Positions 1 to 12,311 are shown, counted from the first letter of the stretch. The stretch is 64,000 bases of DNA from Glomus cerebriforme (GCA_003550305.1 QKYT01000121.1:131558-195557); one strand, 5' to 3'. Numbers and translations: made by a program. Notes: a model not told the origin generated them from the letters alone.

Positions 1-3000
1 TTATCTATATATATCATTATTATATGTCATATGTAAATCTTTTCTAGGTTTCACCCTTTGAAGTTTTTTTTTATATAACCTATTTTTGTATCTATAGTAT
101 TTTATACAAGGATGAATTAAATAAATGATCCTGGATATTTTTAAACCAAAATTTTTAATAGATAAGAAAATAAGAGTTTCAAATAAAGATTAATTGAAAT
201 GAAATTATATTTGCGCAGCATTACAATGACATGTCGATCCGTTTTTTTTTTTATTATATTAATATTCCGCAGTACATATATATATAAACTATTTTACATT
301 ATTTATTATTTTTCATATGCAAGAATCTGAAATAGATTCTATTGAATGTTATATTTTTTTTTCTCGCGCTTCACTTTAAAAAGTATTTATAAAACAAGTA
401 CACCATCTTTTAATAAATAAATTAAAAAAAAGATCTTTCTTTTTTTTTTTTTTTCTTTTAACTAAAAATATAAATAAATAAATAAATAAAACCATTCTCT
501 CGCGATTTCGTAAACAAAGATTATCTTCTTTTTCATCATTATTTCAAGGGAACCATATGACATATTTATTATCTTTATAATCTTCAAATCTTTTAGTTCC
601 ATTATATGCAATGCATATTAGTTCATCTCGCGCTTTTAAAGATTAAACTGTACCAATTATATTATTCATTCAAGTCGTACATTATTTAAACTAAATAAAA
701 GTCATTAACTAAAAACTTTTACATCAATAATAAATTAGAAGGGATTTATAATTCTGACACATCTAACACATGAATGTTAACAATATGAACAATGGTAAAT
801 CAATTTTCTTTGTGTTTAAAGAACCGCACACGGACTGAACATATGAAAATCTGGCTTCCTAAGTTAGATTAGATGACTAATTATGTTGAATATAGTTGTA
901 GACCGTTTGTTAAACAAATTATGATTGGTGTCCTATATTAAATCATACAATTTAAACTTAAAAAAAACCTAAAATACGTAAATAAAATACTTCTTTAAAT
1001 TTTTTATTATAGGTTAAAGAAATTCTAAGATAAAAAACAAGAAATAAATTGGTTTAGCTTTGAAAAAAATCTTTCTTCTTCTTGTCTATATTAATTATGA
1101 TTTGTTGTATAAAATGAGGTTTTTAAACCGGTTCTATAACTAGAAATTGATAACGATAATAATGAACACATGGAAGTTCTTAGATTTATGGACGTTTCAA
1201 AAGGTAATCAATGTGAGAAACGCGTACACAAAAAAAAGAAGAATAATGTTGAGTAACTCTGTATCGCATATATGAGATACCTTTTATATTTTTCAGATTA
1301 TTATTATTTTTTTTTAGGGGTATAGATTGTTACATTGTTTATTTCTCGCGTATTTAGGGTTCATTTTGTCAGCAATTAAGGGGTGAGATCTTTTGTATTA
1401 AAATGGAACGTGATATTAAATGACAAAAAAGATAAACAAGAAAAAAAAAAAAGTAAAATAATTTTGGAAATTTGGCAGTTAAATAGATCTAAAAATATAT
1501 TCTTTGTATCTTCAATGAAATTACATTTATAAACTTTATTTTTTAGGTTCATGATATTTATGGTTGATTTTTTGTAAATCATTAAATCGATGATGTGATA
1601 ATTGTTTTTCTTTTTGATTTAAGGTGAATTTATATGAAAAAATTAATATACCGTGGCTTTATTTTAAAAAGTTTCAACGTCATACAATTTTTTTTTTCAC
1701 GCAGCATAAAGTATTGTCGATCGAAATGTGAAACACGTGATTCGTGGATTCCGTTATACGAATCAAAGTTTTCCTTATTCATTGTTATTATGCAAAATGA
1801 TTTTTTAAAAAATATATATCATAAATATGTATATAAATTTAATAGGTATATTGAAAATTTGATTAATATTTGCATACATATATTAAAGTGTTATTTTCTA
1901 AGTGGGGAATTTACATACCGATTTTGTCATACAGAATGATAGACTTAATGGTATTAGGTTTTATTGGTCACTGCATATAATGAATATTAAAGTTATGTAT
2001 GAGTTATTGGTCAGGGTTCAAATATATAATAACATAATATTTTTTTTTTTTGATTGGTTCAAACTATAATTTTGGGTCGAAACTATAAACGATCATCTCA
2101 TTATCAATGCACAGACAATTAAACATTTATTTGTAAATATTCATAAATATCAAATATTAGATTGAACAATCATAGTGTACATATAAATTACACGAAAAAA
2201 AAAAGTTTCCCTATAATATTAATTTGCCAAAAGATACAGACATACAGTCTTTTTAGAAGTCAAAACAATAATAAACAAAAAAAAAACAAAAATGTAGATC
2301 TTTCTTTTTTGATAATGCCAGCCAGAGTATTGTATGAAACATGTATGTAAATCCGGCCCTGAAAAAGATTCGGTGTGTGAGATTTTTTTTTTTTATCATT
2401 TTAAAATAGTTTACTTATTGCATTCTTATCATTGATAACTAAACAATACTTATCATTACTATCATTTACTTCTTTCCCATTATCATATAAGTAATCAATT
2501 GACACAAATGTTGTTTATTTATCTCTTTTTTTTTTTATGGGTTTTTATTTGTCCCGTATTTGTCCCCAGGGGTTTTGTCCTTGCATTATTTTAGATTTTT
2601 TTTTTTTTTACGTCATGTTTTATCATCATTTCATTTGTTATGTATATTTTCATCGTACGAGCACAATACTACAATTGTATTACCCATATGATTATCCTGT
2701 TCTTTTGAATTAACACAAGCAGGTCCTTTTCGGATCTACTTTTGTAACATTGACTAATCTCTTAATCATCCTTTGGCGTGAGTAAAGAAACTTAAATATG
2801 AACAATCAAAAAGATGTATGTATTGTTATTGGCTAAAATTACGTAATTTTGGTGGGAATAACAATTTACTTTTTTGCATCTCCTCCCGTTTTCAATTTCT
2901 TATACTAAAATGAATAAGCGAAGAAATAGAAAATGAAGCATAAAAGATTGTCAATATTATCATGTTAAAAATGACAACGAGCAGATGCTAATAAAAAAAT

Positions 3001-4251
3001 GGAAAATATAAAAGTAATTATTTAATATAAATCCATTTGTTATTTATTCAGAAAACAAAGTCGAAATAAAGTTGAAACAAAGTTTATGCATTATCCTTAG
3101 ATAATTCTAAATCTTAAATATTTATAATGACTAAGCAGCAGGAACAGTGCACCCACGAAAATAATAACTGAATTGGAATGATTAAATATTTTTGCATTTG
3201 TATTTTAGTTTCAGCTACCTTTTACAATTGTAAAATGCTATAAAGAAGGTTAAATGGTAATTTATTAATTCAAATCAAAGTTAACTTTTGCATGTAGAAT
3301 ATTAATAATTTTATTATAATTTGTTAAATTCTGTATTAAATAACCGATTATCACAAGACACGTGTTTTTATCAAACTTTGTATTTTTTAATAAAAAAAAA
3401 AAAGAATTTTATTATATAATGGTATATACAGTACTGTATATTTAACATGTTGAAATTATTCAACATCAAAAATTAATTTTTATCAATCAGTTAAAACTAG
3501 CTAAAATTAGTTTTGCAGTTTTACCGTCAAAAACCTACCAGTTAAGACGGCATCACTCACCAAATGCTATTGTCATTAACAAATTAATCTTGAAGGTTTT
3601 ATTATTTAAATCATACATTCAATATTATTATTCATTCATCCAAATACAAGTAGTATACAACTTTAATAAGTTACCTTGGTTTTTCTTCTTCTCGTTGGAT
3701 GGTCGTCCTGCACAGATTCAAATCTGTTAATGTTTAATTCAATTTTCCTTGTCCATCTTTTCTGGTTGGAGTCAAACTGTTTATGGCTATAAGATTAATT
3801 ATATGTCACTTCTGTCCACATATATCTGTTGTAAGAGATTGCGCCTTTCTGATTTATTTTTATTATTATGTACATTTAGAAAAAAAATCTAGCATATTTA
3901 CGCGCTTTCATGCTCCTATTTTATTTTTGGACAATTTTATAACTTTTTCAATTTATTATGTTGCTAATAATTAGTTTTTATTTCGTAAATTACCTTAAAA
4001 GATAATTAATAGAATTAAATATAAGTATTACTAACTTGAATTTTAATTGATTCGTTTTTTATTAGATAATTGTTTAACCAGAGTGTGAACTTAACAAACG
4101 GATTCTTATTGAACGTGTATTATTAAATCGATTGTATTTGAGAGAACATACATTACATATAATGACAATGAATAGAAGCCTTCATTGTAGAATAAGTAAA
4201 TAACATTAGTTAAAAATTACACCTTTTCTTAAATTTATTATAATTGGTATT
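1..4251. other. AT-rich intergenic DNA, no gene seen
   Basis: No reading frame here has the length or composition of a gene; the longest (101 codons near 1634) is rich in F, I, Y and K, as random AT-rich DNA gives. The stretch holds many T and A homopolymers, an (AAAT)n microsatellite at about 466-490, and four CTCGCG motifs (near 364, 498, 627 and 1344) that stand out against the AT background. A perfect palindrome built on ACAGTACTGT lies near 3430. I see no RNA gene. Confidence 0.6.
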
Positions 4252-4338
4252 ATTTATTTCATGGGGAGTTGGGAATAATAGGGGTTTTTTCCCTTCGGGA
4301 AAAAAACCCTATTATTCCCAACTCCCCATGAAATAAAT
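4252..4338. repeat. Near-perfect 87-bp hairpin
   Basis: Two arms of 42 bp (4252-4293 and 4297-4338) are reverse complements except for one position in the G/T run, with a 3-nt loop TTC closed by CCC/GGG. The arms are G-rich for this genome and contain GGGGAGTTGGG. A stem this exact in one copy implies recent formation, for example foldback or template switching, or a very young MITE. It abuts the inverted-repeat element starting at 4342. Confidence 0.9.
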
Positions 4339-4341
4339 GGG

Positions 4342-4619
4342 TAATCCCCAGGAGCGTGTCACTCATTAAATATACACGTGATAAACTATTTTAACTATTT
4401 TAACAATTTATAGTGATCTATTTTCTTTTTTATTAACCTTTAAAATTTTTTCTTCTCTTTATAAACAGTACTTATAAAAATTAGAAATTTCCCGGCTATC
4501 AAATATGTGATCGGGAAATAAGTAAACGAAGATTCCCGGTCACTATAAACATAGTTAATCACATGCAAAAAATTAGACTGAAGGTAATCATGAGTGACAC
4601 TTAGTGCGACAGGGGATTA
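4342..4619. repeat. MITE-like element with interrupted inverted ends
   Basis: The left end reads TAATCCCC (4342-4349) followed by GTGTCACTCA (4356-4365); the right end carries the exact reverse complements TGAGTGACAC (4591-4600) and GGGGATTA (4612-4619). The spacing inside the two arms differs by a few bases. The interior has no ORF. It fits a small non-autonomous DNA transposon of unknown superfamily; no target duplication is clear. Confidence 0.55.
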
Positions 4620-5207
4620 TTATTAATATTCCAAATTCATTATAAAATAATTCAATACTCTTGAAGATAATTAATTAAAGAACATTGATGAATTCAAATC
4701 TCATAAGATACGATTTTAAAACAAATATTTTTAATCTTCAGTTACTTCGAATTTATATACAGTATCTTTATTACAAAATTTTAAAAATAAATGCTTAATG
4801 ATTGATTTTTTTTTTTTTTGCAATTTGGAATATTTTAGGCTTTTAAACTTTAATTTTTTTATTCTAAATCTTTTATCATTAACGACATCAGCTGATTTTG
4901 AGCTTATCACTGCTGCGCAGCTGCAGTATATAATCTCCGGTTTAACTTTCATATATATTGTATCTTGTAATCTTTTATTAAAAAACATTCAATTATAAAT
5001 AAAATTGATCCTATATCAGATATTAAAATATTTGATTTCATTTAAAAATAATTGTTACTAACTGATAAAAGCTTTATATAAATATATACAAAAAATTTAC
5101 TATGTAATTATATAACTTTCTACTATTTTATAACCATAATAAAATTTCACTCAAATTTTCTTTAATTATAACACTATGGTTGAATTGTTATATATGATTG
5201 ATCATAT

Positions 5208-5390
5208 ATAGGACAATCCTATGCCCAAAATTTGACCATATCCCAATTAGCTGGATACTTGGTGTCCCAATTACCATATTTCAAATTACTTTGGGACATG
5301 GCCAGATTTTTGAGCCCAAATTTAGCTTGGAATATGACTGATTAAATTTGGGACATGGTTAAGTTTCAGACATAACATAGAATTGTCCCA
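5208..5390. repeat. Small inverted-repeat element
   Basis: GGACAATCCTATG at 5211-5223 is matched in 12 of 13 positions by the reverse complement at 5376-5388. The interior repeats related phrases built on GGGACATGG and CCCAAATT, and has no ORF. A short non-autonomous transposon is likely, but the outer ends are not fixed. Confidence 0.45.
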
Positions 5391-5839
5391 AGAGTTTAAC
5401 TTGGAACATTGATAGAGTTGGACCACAATATTTATAAATTATTTATGGTTATGGAAAGGTAAATTAGCTAAGCTTCTGCATAATTGATTTATAGATAAAA
5501 GTTGTATGGCCGTACTAAGATCTGACTATACTCGTGACGGAAGATATCTTTAATTAATGATGTTACAATACAATAAATATAACATTATCAAGATTAAATT
5601 TACATAAAAAAAAAAGAATCCTATTATACTTAAATTAGTCTTGGTAATAACTTTATTATTTCTTTGGATCTATATTGGTTAAGTACTTAATTCCAACTAT
5701 ATCCCCGATTAATCTTAATATTATCTAATATGAATGTTTAGTAAAATCAATTTTTGTAGATTATATAAAATAAAAGCAATAATATATATTAATGAATAAT
5801 ATATATTTAAAACGAATTTGATTAATAATTTTAATTACC
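5391..5839. other. Intergenic, nothing recognised
   Basis: AT-rich sequence with no supported ORF, repeat or RNA gene. Confidence 0.5.
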
Positions 5840-7140
5840 TGAATATTCTTCCTCATCATTTGCAGGTAAATTCTTAAAACTCGATAGTCTACCTTACGAT
5901 TTTATAAAAGATGAGTGATTTTCATTAAATTTATTTACTACATTAATTTGTTTAACAATTTCATTACATTCTTCAGTCTCTTCATATAATCTTTATATTT
6001 CCATTGATTAAATTTCATATAAATATTCTTGCAGTTGGTCTCTGCAACTACGCATTGTACGGTTATATCTTCTATTAATTGAGGTATTTTAATATTAAAC
6101 CTTAATCTAAATCTCTGACAGATATTTATTGGTAAACATTCTTCATGAGCCATATCATGATAAGGAACTAGTCCATTAAATATTTCATATATAAAATTCC
6201 AAAGTCATAAACATCACTTTCTTGTGTGTATTTTTTCCTCATAAAACACTGGTCGAAGTGATGCGGTGTCCATCATGCATACCCTGTTACAGTCTACAGT
6301 GGAAACCTGTCCAATTTCCATAAGATATCTAAGACGTTTCCAAAAAAAAAAAAATGGAAATTTCATTAATATTGTTAAGAGTACATTATGGAAATTGAAT
6401 ACATTTCCATAGGATGTTCATAGTGGAAACTAGATTGAAACTATGTCACTTCGACCAGTGAAACTTCAGGAGTTACATATGACAATACTCCATAAACATT
6501 TTTATTGTGTTTCTCCGATTTTTCATTTGCTAATTTACATAATCCCAAATCAGTAACTATTCAGTTACAATCATATCCAAAAGATTGATAATTTAATAAA
6601 TTACCAATATATGAATCGATCTTTGTGAATATTATTAGAGCATATGCAATATCTCGCTCTTAAAGTTTCGAGTTTATTCTTCCAGTTCAATAAATTAAAG
6701 TCTCTATCTGATCTTTGTCATAAATTACCCTTCTTTACATATACAATTGCCATCATAAGATTTTTAGAAATGCCATAAATAAACTTTATGTTATGAAAAA
6801 TTAATTTATTAATTTCCATTTTAAATATTGATTGAAATTACACATTAAAAATATTACCTCTAAAAATCCCAGTGATAAACCTTTTGAATTTGTACTATCA
6901 CATTGATTAGTTCGACTAAACATACTGTACTTCCTTCCTTCCAAATTGCTTTATATATTGTTCCAAACCCTTTTGCAACATATTCCAATATTTATATTCA
7001 ATCCATTCTAATTTTCTAAATTGATTTTTTGCATTAAGCTGAGATTCTTGGATTAATTTATCAACATCTTGTCCAATTTTCAAATTTCGTTGAAAACGTT
7101 TAGCATTACTTAGTATTAGATTGTCTATATAATACATGGA
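5840..7140 (-). pseudogene. Decayed protein kinase gene, split by a MITE
   Basis: Read on the minus strand the remnants fall in kinase order. A 73-codon frame (7137-6916) has the DVDKLIQESQLNAKN and EWIEYK phrases that precede the glycine loop in glomeromycete kinases. Next come a worn HxD region (about 6690-6600) and an activation segment with TDLGLCK near 6550 (DLG for DFG), NVYGVLSYV and TPE. The 214-bp MITE then interrupts, and beyond it are YTQESDVYDFGI (about 6230-6185) and the C-lobe end NICQRFRLRFNIKIPQLIED in 6153-5938. Near 5880-5840 is NLPANDEEEYSGN, a tail also seen in the remnant at 16.1 kb. Stops and frame changes between the blocks rule out a working kinase. The family is the large tyrosine-kinase-like group of these fungi; this assignment is from memory. 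Confidence 0.8.
6247..6460. mobile_element. 214-bp MITE, CACTGG termini, AAA target duplication
   Basis: The ends are inverted repeats CACTGGTCGAAGTGA (6247-6261) and TCACTTCGACCAGTG (6446-6460). The flanks are AAA on both sides (6244-6246 and 6461-6463), consistent with a 3-bp target duplication. CACTG termini with 3-bp duplications are typical of the CACTA (CMC/EnSpm) superfamily. It has no ORF and interrupts the kinase remnant just after the TPE motif. The foldback element at 23869-24402 shares the CACTGGTC terminus. Confidence 0.85.
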
Positions 7141-7215
7141 AGCATAATTATTTCTAACAATTAGAATTAAGGTGGTGTAAAGATTTTAATTCAGTTTTTT
7201 TTATATTAAAATAGC

Positions 7216-7258
7216 ATTACACCAGTATTACACCGGTGTAATGTCGAACTGGTGTAAT
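7216..7258. repeat. Nested palindrome built on ATTACACC
   Basis: ATTACACCAGT (7216-7226) and ACTGGTGTAAT (7248-7258) are exact inverted repeats. They flank a perfect 16-bp palindrome, ATTACACCGGTGTAAT (7227-7242). It may be a dyad protein-binding site upstream of the former kinase start, or the core of a tiny foldback element. Confidence 0.7.
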
Positions 7259-7259
7259 A

Positions 7260-8321
7260 TTTCGGCATGAACCTAATTCACCCTCATGTATATGTTTATA
7301 TTCTGCATTACATAGTATTAGGTTGCCTATATTCTTTACATAAACCATAGTCTTTATAACGTCTTCATTATATTAGTTTATCAATTCACTATTTTTGTTC
7401 TTCGGTTAAATAACGATAAAATCTTTTATACAACATCACTGAGATATGTTTGCTTCGTCAAGTTATAAAGTTTATAACTCAAGTATTACAATGCGAATTT
7501 TAAGGACAATATTTCAAAATTAAAATGTGAGACGAAAAAAAATTTTCATTTGGAAATTCTTGTGTATCATTTTACAGCATTCAGTGTAACTCAAAATCGG
7601 GAGGTATGCTCATTTGTATGAGGATCGACAATAGAAGTAGAACTGTACAATAGTCAGATGAGTGTTTCACCTTTATGACAGAGCAGTCGCAATATATATT
7701 ATTGAAGAATTTTTCTAAAATTTCCTGGAAAAATGGGTTAAAATAGGAAATAGTTTAAGAAATTTACGAGTGAAAATTAGGTAGCCGGATTGTTTGCGGC
7801 GGGTGACATTCCATAATTCTTTTTCTGTTTACACGATTTTTATCCGGTATTAAAGATTATTATTAATTATAATGGATAAAAATTTTGTAAAAATTAGTAC
7901 TATATGTAAAAAAAAAAAATGTTTTTTTTTCACAACTTTATCACTGAGCACAACTGAAATGTTTGAGTGGAATTAGCATTGATTACTCTACAACATTTAT
8001 TATATACCTTTTACCTTTTTTCATTATTGTGTATTTAAGAGTACAGTATTTCCATTTGAACTATTTGAAGTATGATTTTTGATTGGATAAGCTAATCACG
8101 CAACATTCTTAAAACTTGGCGTATTCTTTATTGTGCGTATTTTTTTTTTTTTTTTACCTGCTCTACAACTTATTTGAAAGCCAAAGAATGCAATTTTGTA
8201 AACGTATTCACGGGTTACTGCGTATGAAATTTTTAAGAATTAATTGGAAACTTGTGACACAGTGTAACGTAAATCATTTATATTATTATTGTTGTATAAC
8301 GATATTTAAAAAATTTAAATG
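7260..8321. other. Intergenic, nothing recognised
   Basis: AT-rich with poly-T tracts. The 72-codon frame at 8116 opens with a phenylalanine run from a T-tract and is not gene-like. Confidence 0.5.
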
Positions 8322-8591
8322 TCACCGGCGGTGATTGTCATCGCACAGGAAATTTTTTTTACTTTATTCGAATTTTTGACTAATACTGTATATTAACCTA
8401 ATCATAATATAAACACTATTAATATGTGTAAATTTGTGAATAAAAAAAGTTATGAGTTTTACATTTTTTTTTACAATTTAATTAAATATTTTCATTTTTT
8501 TTTATCTTAACTCTGGCCGAAATTAACATGTTCAGCCAGAATTAAGCGGTGACAATCACCGGTAGACGGTAGTGACAATCACCACCAGTGA
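8322..8591. mobile_element. 270-bp MITE with 19-bp terminal inverted repeats
   Basis: The left end TCACCGGCGGTGATTGTCA (8322-8340) pairs with the reverse complement of 8573-8591, 17 of 19 matching, both mismatches being C/T transitions. A third copy of GTGACAATCACCGG lies just inside the right end (about 8550-8562). The interior is AT-rich without coding. No target duplication is clear, so the superfamily is open. Confidence 0.75.
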
Positions 8592-8629
8592 GATTCCGCA
8601 TTTTTTTTTTTTAAAAAAAAAAAGAGAAA

Positions 8630-9990
8630 AAAAAAATACCAAACCTAAACGGAGACGTTCTTTATTTGATATTTGAAGAATTGAAAGATGATGAAAATAC
8701 TCTCTACTCATGACTTTTAGTTAATAAAATTTGGTGTATAACTATTATTCCAATTTTATGGAAGAACCCTTGGAAAATTTTATACCAAAAAAAAGAAATT
8801 ACAATTTTTAAATGTAAATTATTTCACATTTATCAGATGAATCAAGAAGTAATTTAATTCAAATATTAATTATTGAAAATGAAAATATGAAAAATATAAA
8901 ATTTACACATCTTTATATGTATACCCAATCGACTTGGCCTTATTCCAGGAGTTGAATATTGCCTTTCAGAACTTTTCAGTTAGATTTAAGTAATTTAGTT
9001 AACTTGGAGAAATTAAGTTTGAGGAATAGTAAATGATATGTGATTAAAGGTGTTAAATTTCTTCAATGTGTTTTTAATACAAATCAAAATATTTTAGAAG
9101 GATTGGTTGGAATATGCACATCGATTGAAAAATTGAAATTTAAACCGTCTAATAATATTGGAATCATTAAATTAATCAATGTTCAAAAATATCTAATTGA
9201 CATTCATTTATCTGATAATAGAGACGAATAGATACTATCCGATATTTAAAAATTGATTCGGTACTTATTACTAAGAAATTTCTTAGTTTAGAAATAAATT
9301 CATTTAGATCCGATTGTTGGAAACATTTAGAAAGTGTATATTTACCTCATTTAAAAATTCTAAAAGCTAGAAACATCCCATATTACAATTTATCACGTTT
9401 AATTGAAAATACAAAGGGTCATCTTACAGAAATCAGTAATTGTCCATTATTTATTAGTGATGATAATAAAAGATTTATCCAAACAATTTGTCAAATCTTA
9501 AATACCTTACACTATCGTCTACAAATGAAGGTATTTTAGAAATTGAAAAATTGTTAATTAATTGTCAATATTTGAATGAATTGATTATTATTGTTGATAA
9601 ATTTGAAAGGAATTTGATTGGAACAAATTATTTGAAATATTAACAAAATCATCACCACCTAGTTTATAATAATAATAACCTTAATTGTTGTATCTTTATC
9701 CAGATCAGTATGTAAGACATCATAAAGTCTTTTAGAAAAATTATATAATTAATTTTAGTTGAAGTTTAAATTTTATGTTTATCGTTCTAAGGTATCTAAA
9801 TTAGAATCTTTAAAATTCTTTTTTGATAATTGGAAAGGTAGACATCCCGTCATCCCATGTTATTACAAACTGTTCAATGAGACATTACATAAATTTTGAA
9901 AAATATATGGATATAATACAAAAATACAAAGCAAAAGGAATAATTAAGAAATATGATAATGATGTACTTATGTGGATCAAAAAAAAAAGG
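8630..9990 (+). pseudogene. Decayed F-box protein gene
   Basis: The frame from about 8648 opens with the F-box of glomeromycete F-box/LRR proteins: DVLYLIFEELKDDENTLYS, an in-frame TGA at 8711-8713 where the family has cysteine, then LLVNKIWCITIIPILWKNPW. Leucine-rich blocks follow in shifting frames, including SHLSDESRSNLI near 8830 and a 63-codon open piece at 9040-9231. Near 9800-9990 the family tail is clear: an LFFDNWKG-like phrase, then IIQKYKAKGIIKKYDND. F-box proteins recruit substrates to SCF ubiquitin ligases. Many stops and shifts show this copy is dead. The next hairpin-rich MITE ends only about 60 bp upstream. Confidence 0.75.
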
Positions 9991-10239
9991 AAAAATTGAT
10001 CGGTTGCAATAATATCCACATAAGTTGGTTGTGATTATTTTAAAGTTCATATTTACCATAGATTTCTTTCATTACACTTCTTATTATGTAACGTTGTTAT
10101 AATTTTAATTTTTCATTTTACAACTTCAATAAATATTTATTTTACTAATTTGTTATATTATTCAATAATTTATCGATGAAGGAAAAAAAATATAAAAGAG
10201 GAATACTTTGTTAAGAGGTCGATACTCGTATCACTCAGT

Positions 10240-10975
10240 CCCATATGCCTATGTCTAACAAAGGGTATGAAAGTATAGCACAATTTGTTTGTAATGAATA
10301 ATGATATTCCCAAGAATATTCAAAAGTAGGTTGAAAACTAGTGCAGTTGCAATCTCGCCACTTTTATTTTACTAATAATTTCTTTTTACTCTTCTTCGTG
10401 GTTAGATAATTTATAAGAAATATGGGCAAGAAAATTTGATATCAGATTTCTATTGCCTTTCAGGTAAAGATCGAAAATGATCAAATGATCCTGGTGTTGA
10501 AGTGATGCCTATAATGGACAAAGAAATAATAATGCAAGCGCTAGTGACATCACAACGATCCGCTCATTTTAATCGAATAGATTCTGGCTGTCTTTTTGTA
10601 GTAAATTCTGTTGGAATCATAATCTTTTAAAAACTCCTATAGAAGGTCTTATCAGTGATATACAAATAATTAAACGATTTGACTTCGATCACATCATATA
10701 TCGTTATTGAACAATGTCACTACGGAATTCTTTTTATGAATTGTTACGGTCGTGTATTTGATTTGGATGGTAATCATGGTATGTCTGATTTATTATGGTT
10801 TCTTGGGATTACTCCAAAATTAAAGGGAAGAAAACGGTATTGGATTTGGAGTCTGATGGGACTCCCATTTTTGCCTTGATATTTTATAACTATTTTTATA
10901 TTCTTCCAGGTTCAACAGACGAACAGCGCAATACCTATATCATTACAAAAAAAAAAGACAAGAAAAGAAAAGATC
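10240..10975 (+). pseudogene. Unidentified decayed gene fragment
   Basis: Several coding-looking pieces lie on the plus strand in changing frames: MPMSNKGYESIAQFVCNE at about 10247, KTPIEGLISDIQIIKRFDFD near 10630-10690, NCYGRVFDLDG near 10740, then a frame change to WDYSKIKGKKTVLDLESDGT, and STDEQRN after a possible acceptor TTCCAG near 10908. The run of charged, GC-richer coding words looks like an old gene, but I do not recognise the family. Confidence 0.35.
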
Positions 10976-11004
10976 CTGTAGTACACAAAATTAATAATAA
11001 TTAG

Positions 11005-11678
11005 TAACGCTCGAAAGGTTGCACCTTTATCTTATAATTATTATTAAAGATCCATGTAGTTTTATGCAATTGCAGTGAATCCTACGGAACTCTAATTTTT
11101 GATATCTAAAATTACACGTGAATACTGCGCAATGTTTCAAATATTAAAACGAATAAACACCTTTATTAACTGCGTCTTATAAGATTTACAAGTAATAAAC
11201 AAGAACAAGAATCAAATACTCAAATACATAAAACCTTTTCAGAACTTAAGATTCAGAAAAAACATTATTTGAAAAACTACTAATTTCTTGCACTTGATTA
11301 TAAAAAAAAAAATTAATATTTTCTAGTTAATATCCGGATCAAATTTAATTAATAATGACTTTTATTATTACGGAAATATATTATACAATATTGATGATGA
11401 TTATGTTAACTTTTATACTTGGATATTTTTATTGATTATTCTCCAATAAAATTAAATTAAGCAAAAAAAAAAAGAAAGAAAGAAAGAAAGATCGATACTA
11501 CATAATTATTATATTATATTAATTATACAAATTTTTTTTTTAAAAAACTTTTTTTAATTATATACACAAAAATAAGAATAATAAATATTAATAAAAATTT
11601 CGGTAAAATGTTACTATTTATATTTATAAATATGTTGAAAAATATCTTAAATTTTATGATTCAAATATCCACCCATCC
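11005..11678. other. Intergenic, 3' side of the HMG gene
   Basis: AT-rich with an (AAAG)n microsatellite at about 11473-11491. It should hold the 3' end of the HMG-box transcript, which runs leftwards; AATAAA-like words are abundant, so no single signal can be chosen. Confidence 0.45.
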
Positions 11679-12281
11679 TTAAAATTGGACTCCTAACTTT
11701 TCAGCAAACAATTTTTGTCGTTCTTCTATTACACGAAAACGCTCATTAATTGAAGATGATTCAGGTACAACAAGATTATTATTAAGAGAAGAATAGGAAT
11801 TATTAAAAGGGAAGCGATTTCTGGATGATATGAATTCTGATGATGAATAAGGTTCAACAACAGTCGTAGTTACATTCGTGCCATTCGGAGGATTTTCGCC
11901 TGTTGTTATACTATTATGAGGAACTGCGCCGTTGAGATCATTATTATTCTCATAATTAAAGGTGTTACTTTTGTCATTTAAAAAAGACATGAAAATCTTG
12001 GCATTATTAACTAAATCATTATAGGCTTGCTTGACTTCATCCGATTCATTTTTCCACAAATTACTTGCCATGGTCGAAATTTGGGGTAAAGAAAATTTAT
12101 AACCTTTAGACACAAGTTCGTGATGTAAAGACATTCTATAAATAATGAATGGGTTAGGAATTCTTTTATTAGTTCCATCAGGTAATGTGCTTCTTGCTAC
12201 CAAATCATAAAAGTTTATTTTAGGTGAGGATGGAGGTTTGACATCATTAGGAATATCGAAACTAATATCTGAAGTTGACAT
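11679..12281 (-). CDS. MATA-type HMG-box protein, 200 aa
   Basis: An intact single-exon frame encodes a small HMG-box DNA-binding protein. The box covers about residues 39-100. It starts with KRIPNPFIIYR (basic-P-NxF-x-YR, the typical opening of MATA_HMG and Sox-like boxes), continues with the helix-2 phrase ISTMASNLWKNE (Trp 76) and ends near VKQAYNDLVNNAKIFM. The N-terminus is acidic and proline-rich; the C-terminal half is low-complexity S/N/T and ends in VIEERQKLFAEKLG, a short possible helix. Such proteins bend DNA in the nucleus. Mating-type (MATA) proteins carry this box, but glomeromycetes have dozens of copies, so a mating role cannot be inferred. The start is the first ATG and a TATA-like element lies about 35 bp upstream. 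No paralogue or partner gene is adjacent. Confidence 0.88.
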   Translation of the reverse strand: MSTSDISFDIPNDVKPPSSPKINFYDLVARSTLPDGTNKRIPNPFIIYRMSLHHELVSKGYKFSLPQISTMASNLWKNESDEVKQAYNDLVNNAKIFMSFLNDKSNTFNYENNNDLNGAVPHNSITTGENPPNGTNVTTTVVEPYSSSEFISSRNRFPFNNSYSSLNNNLVVPESSSINERFRVIEERQKLFAEKLGVQF

Positions 12282-12311
12282 TTTAGCAAAAGTTTAATAA
12301 AACATCATTAG

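Noticed and set aside
1634..1939. 101-codon frame as a gene
   Set aside because: Composition is that of random AT-rich DNA, with no motif, no neighbours and no conserved signal.
11679..12281. Calling the HMG gene the mating-type locus
   Set aside because: These fungi have many MATA-type HMG genes, and no mating-locus neighbours are present.
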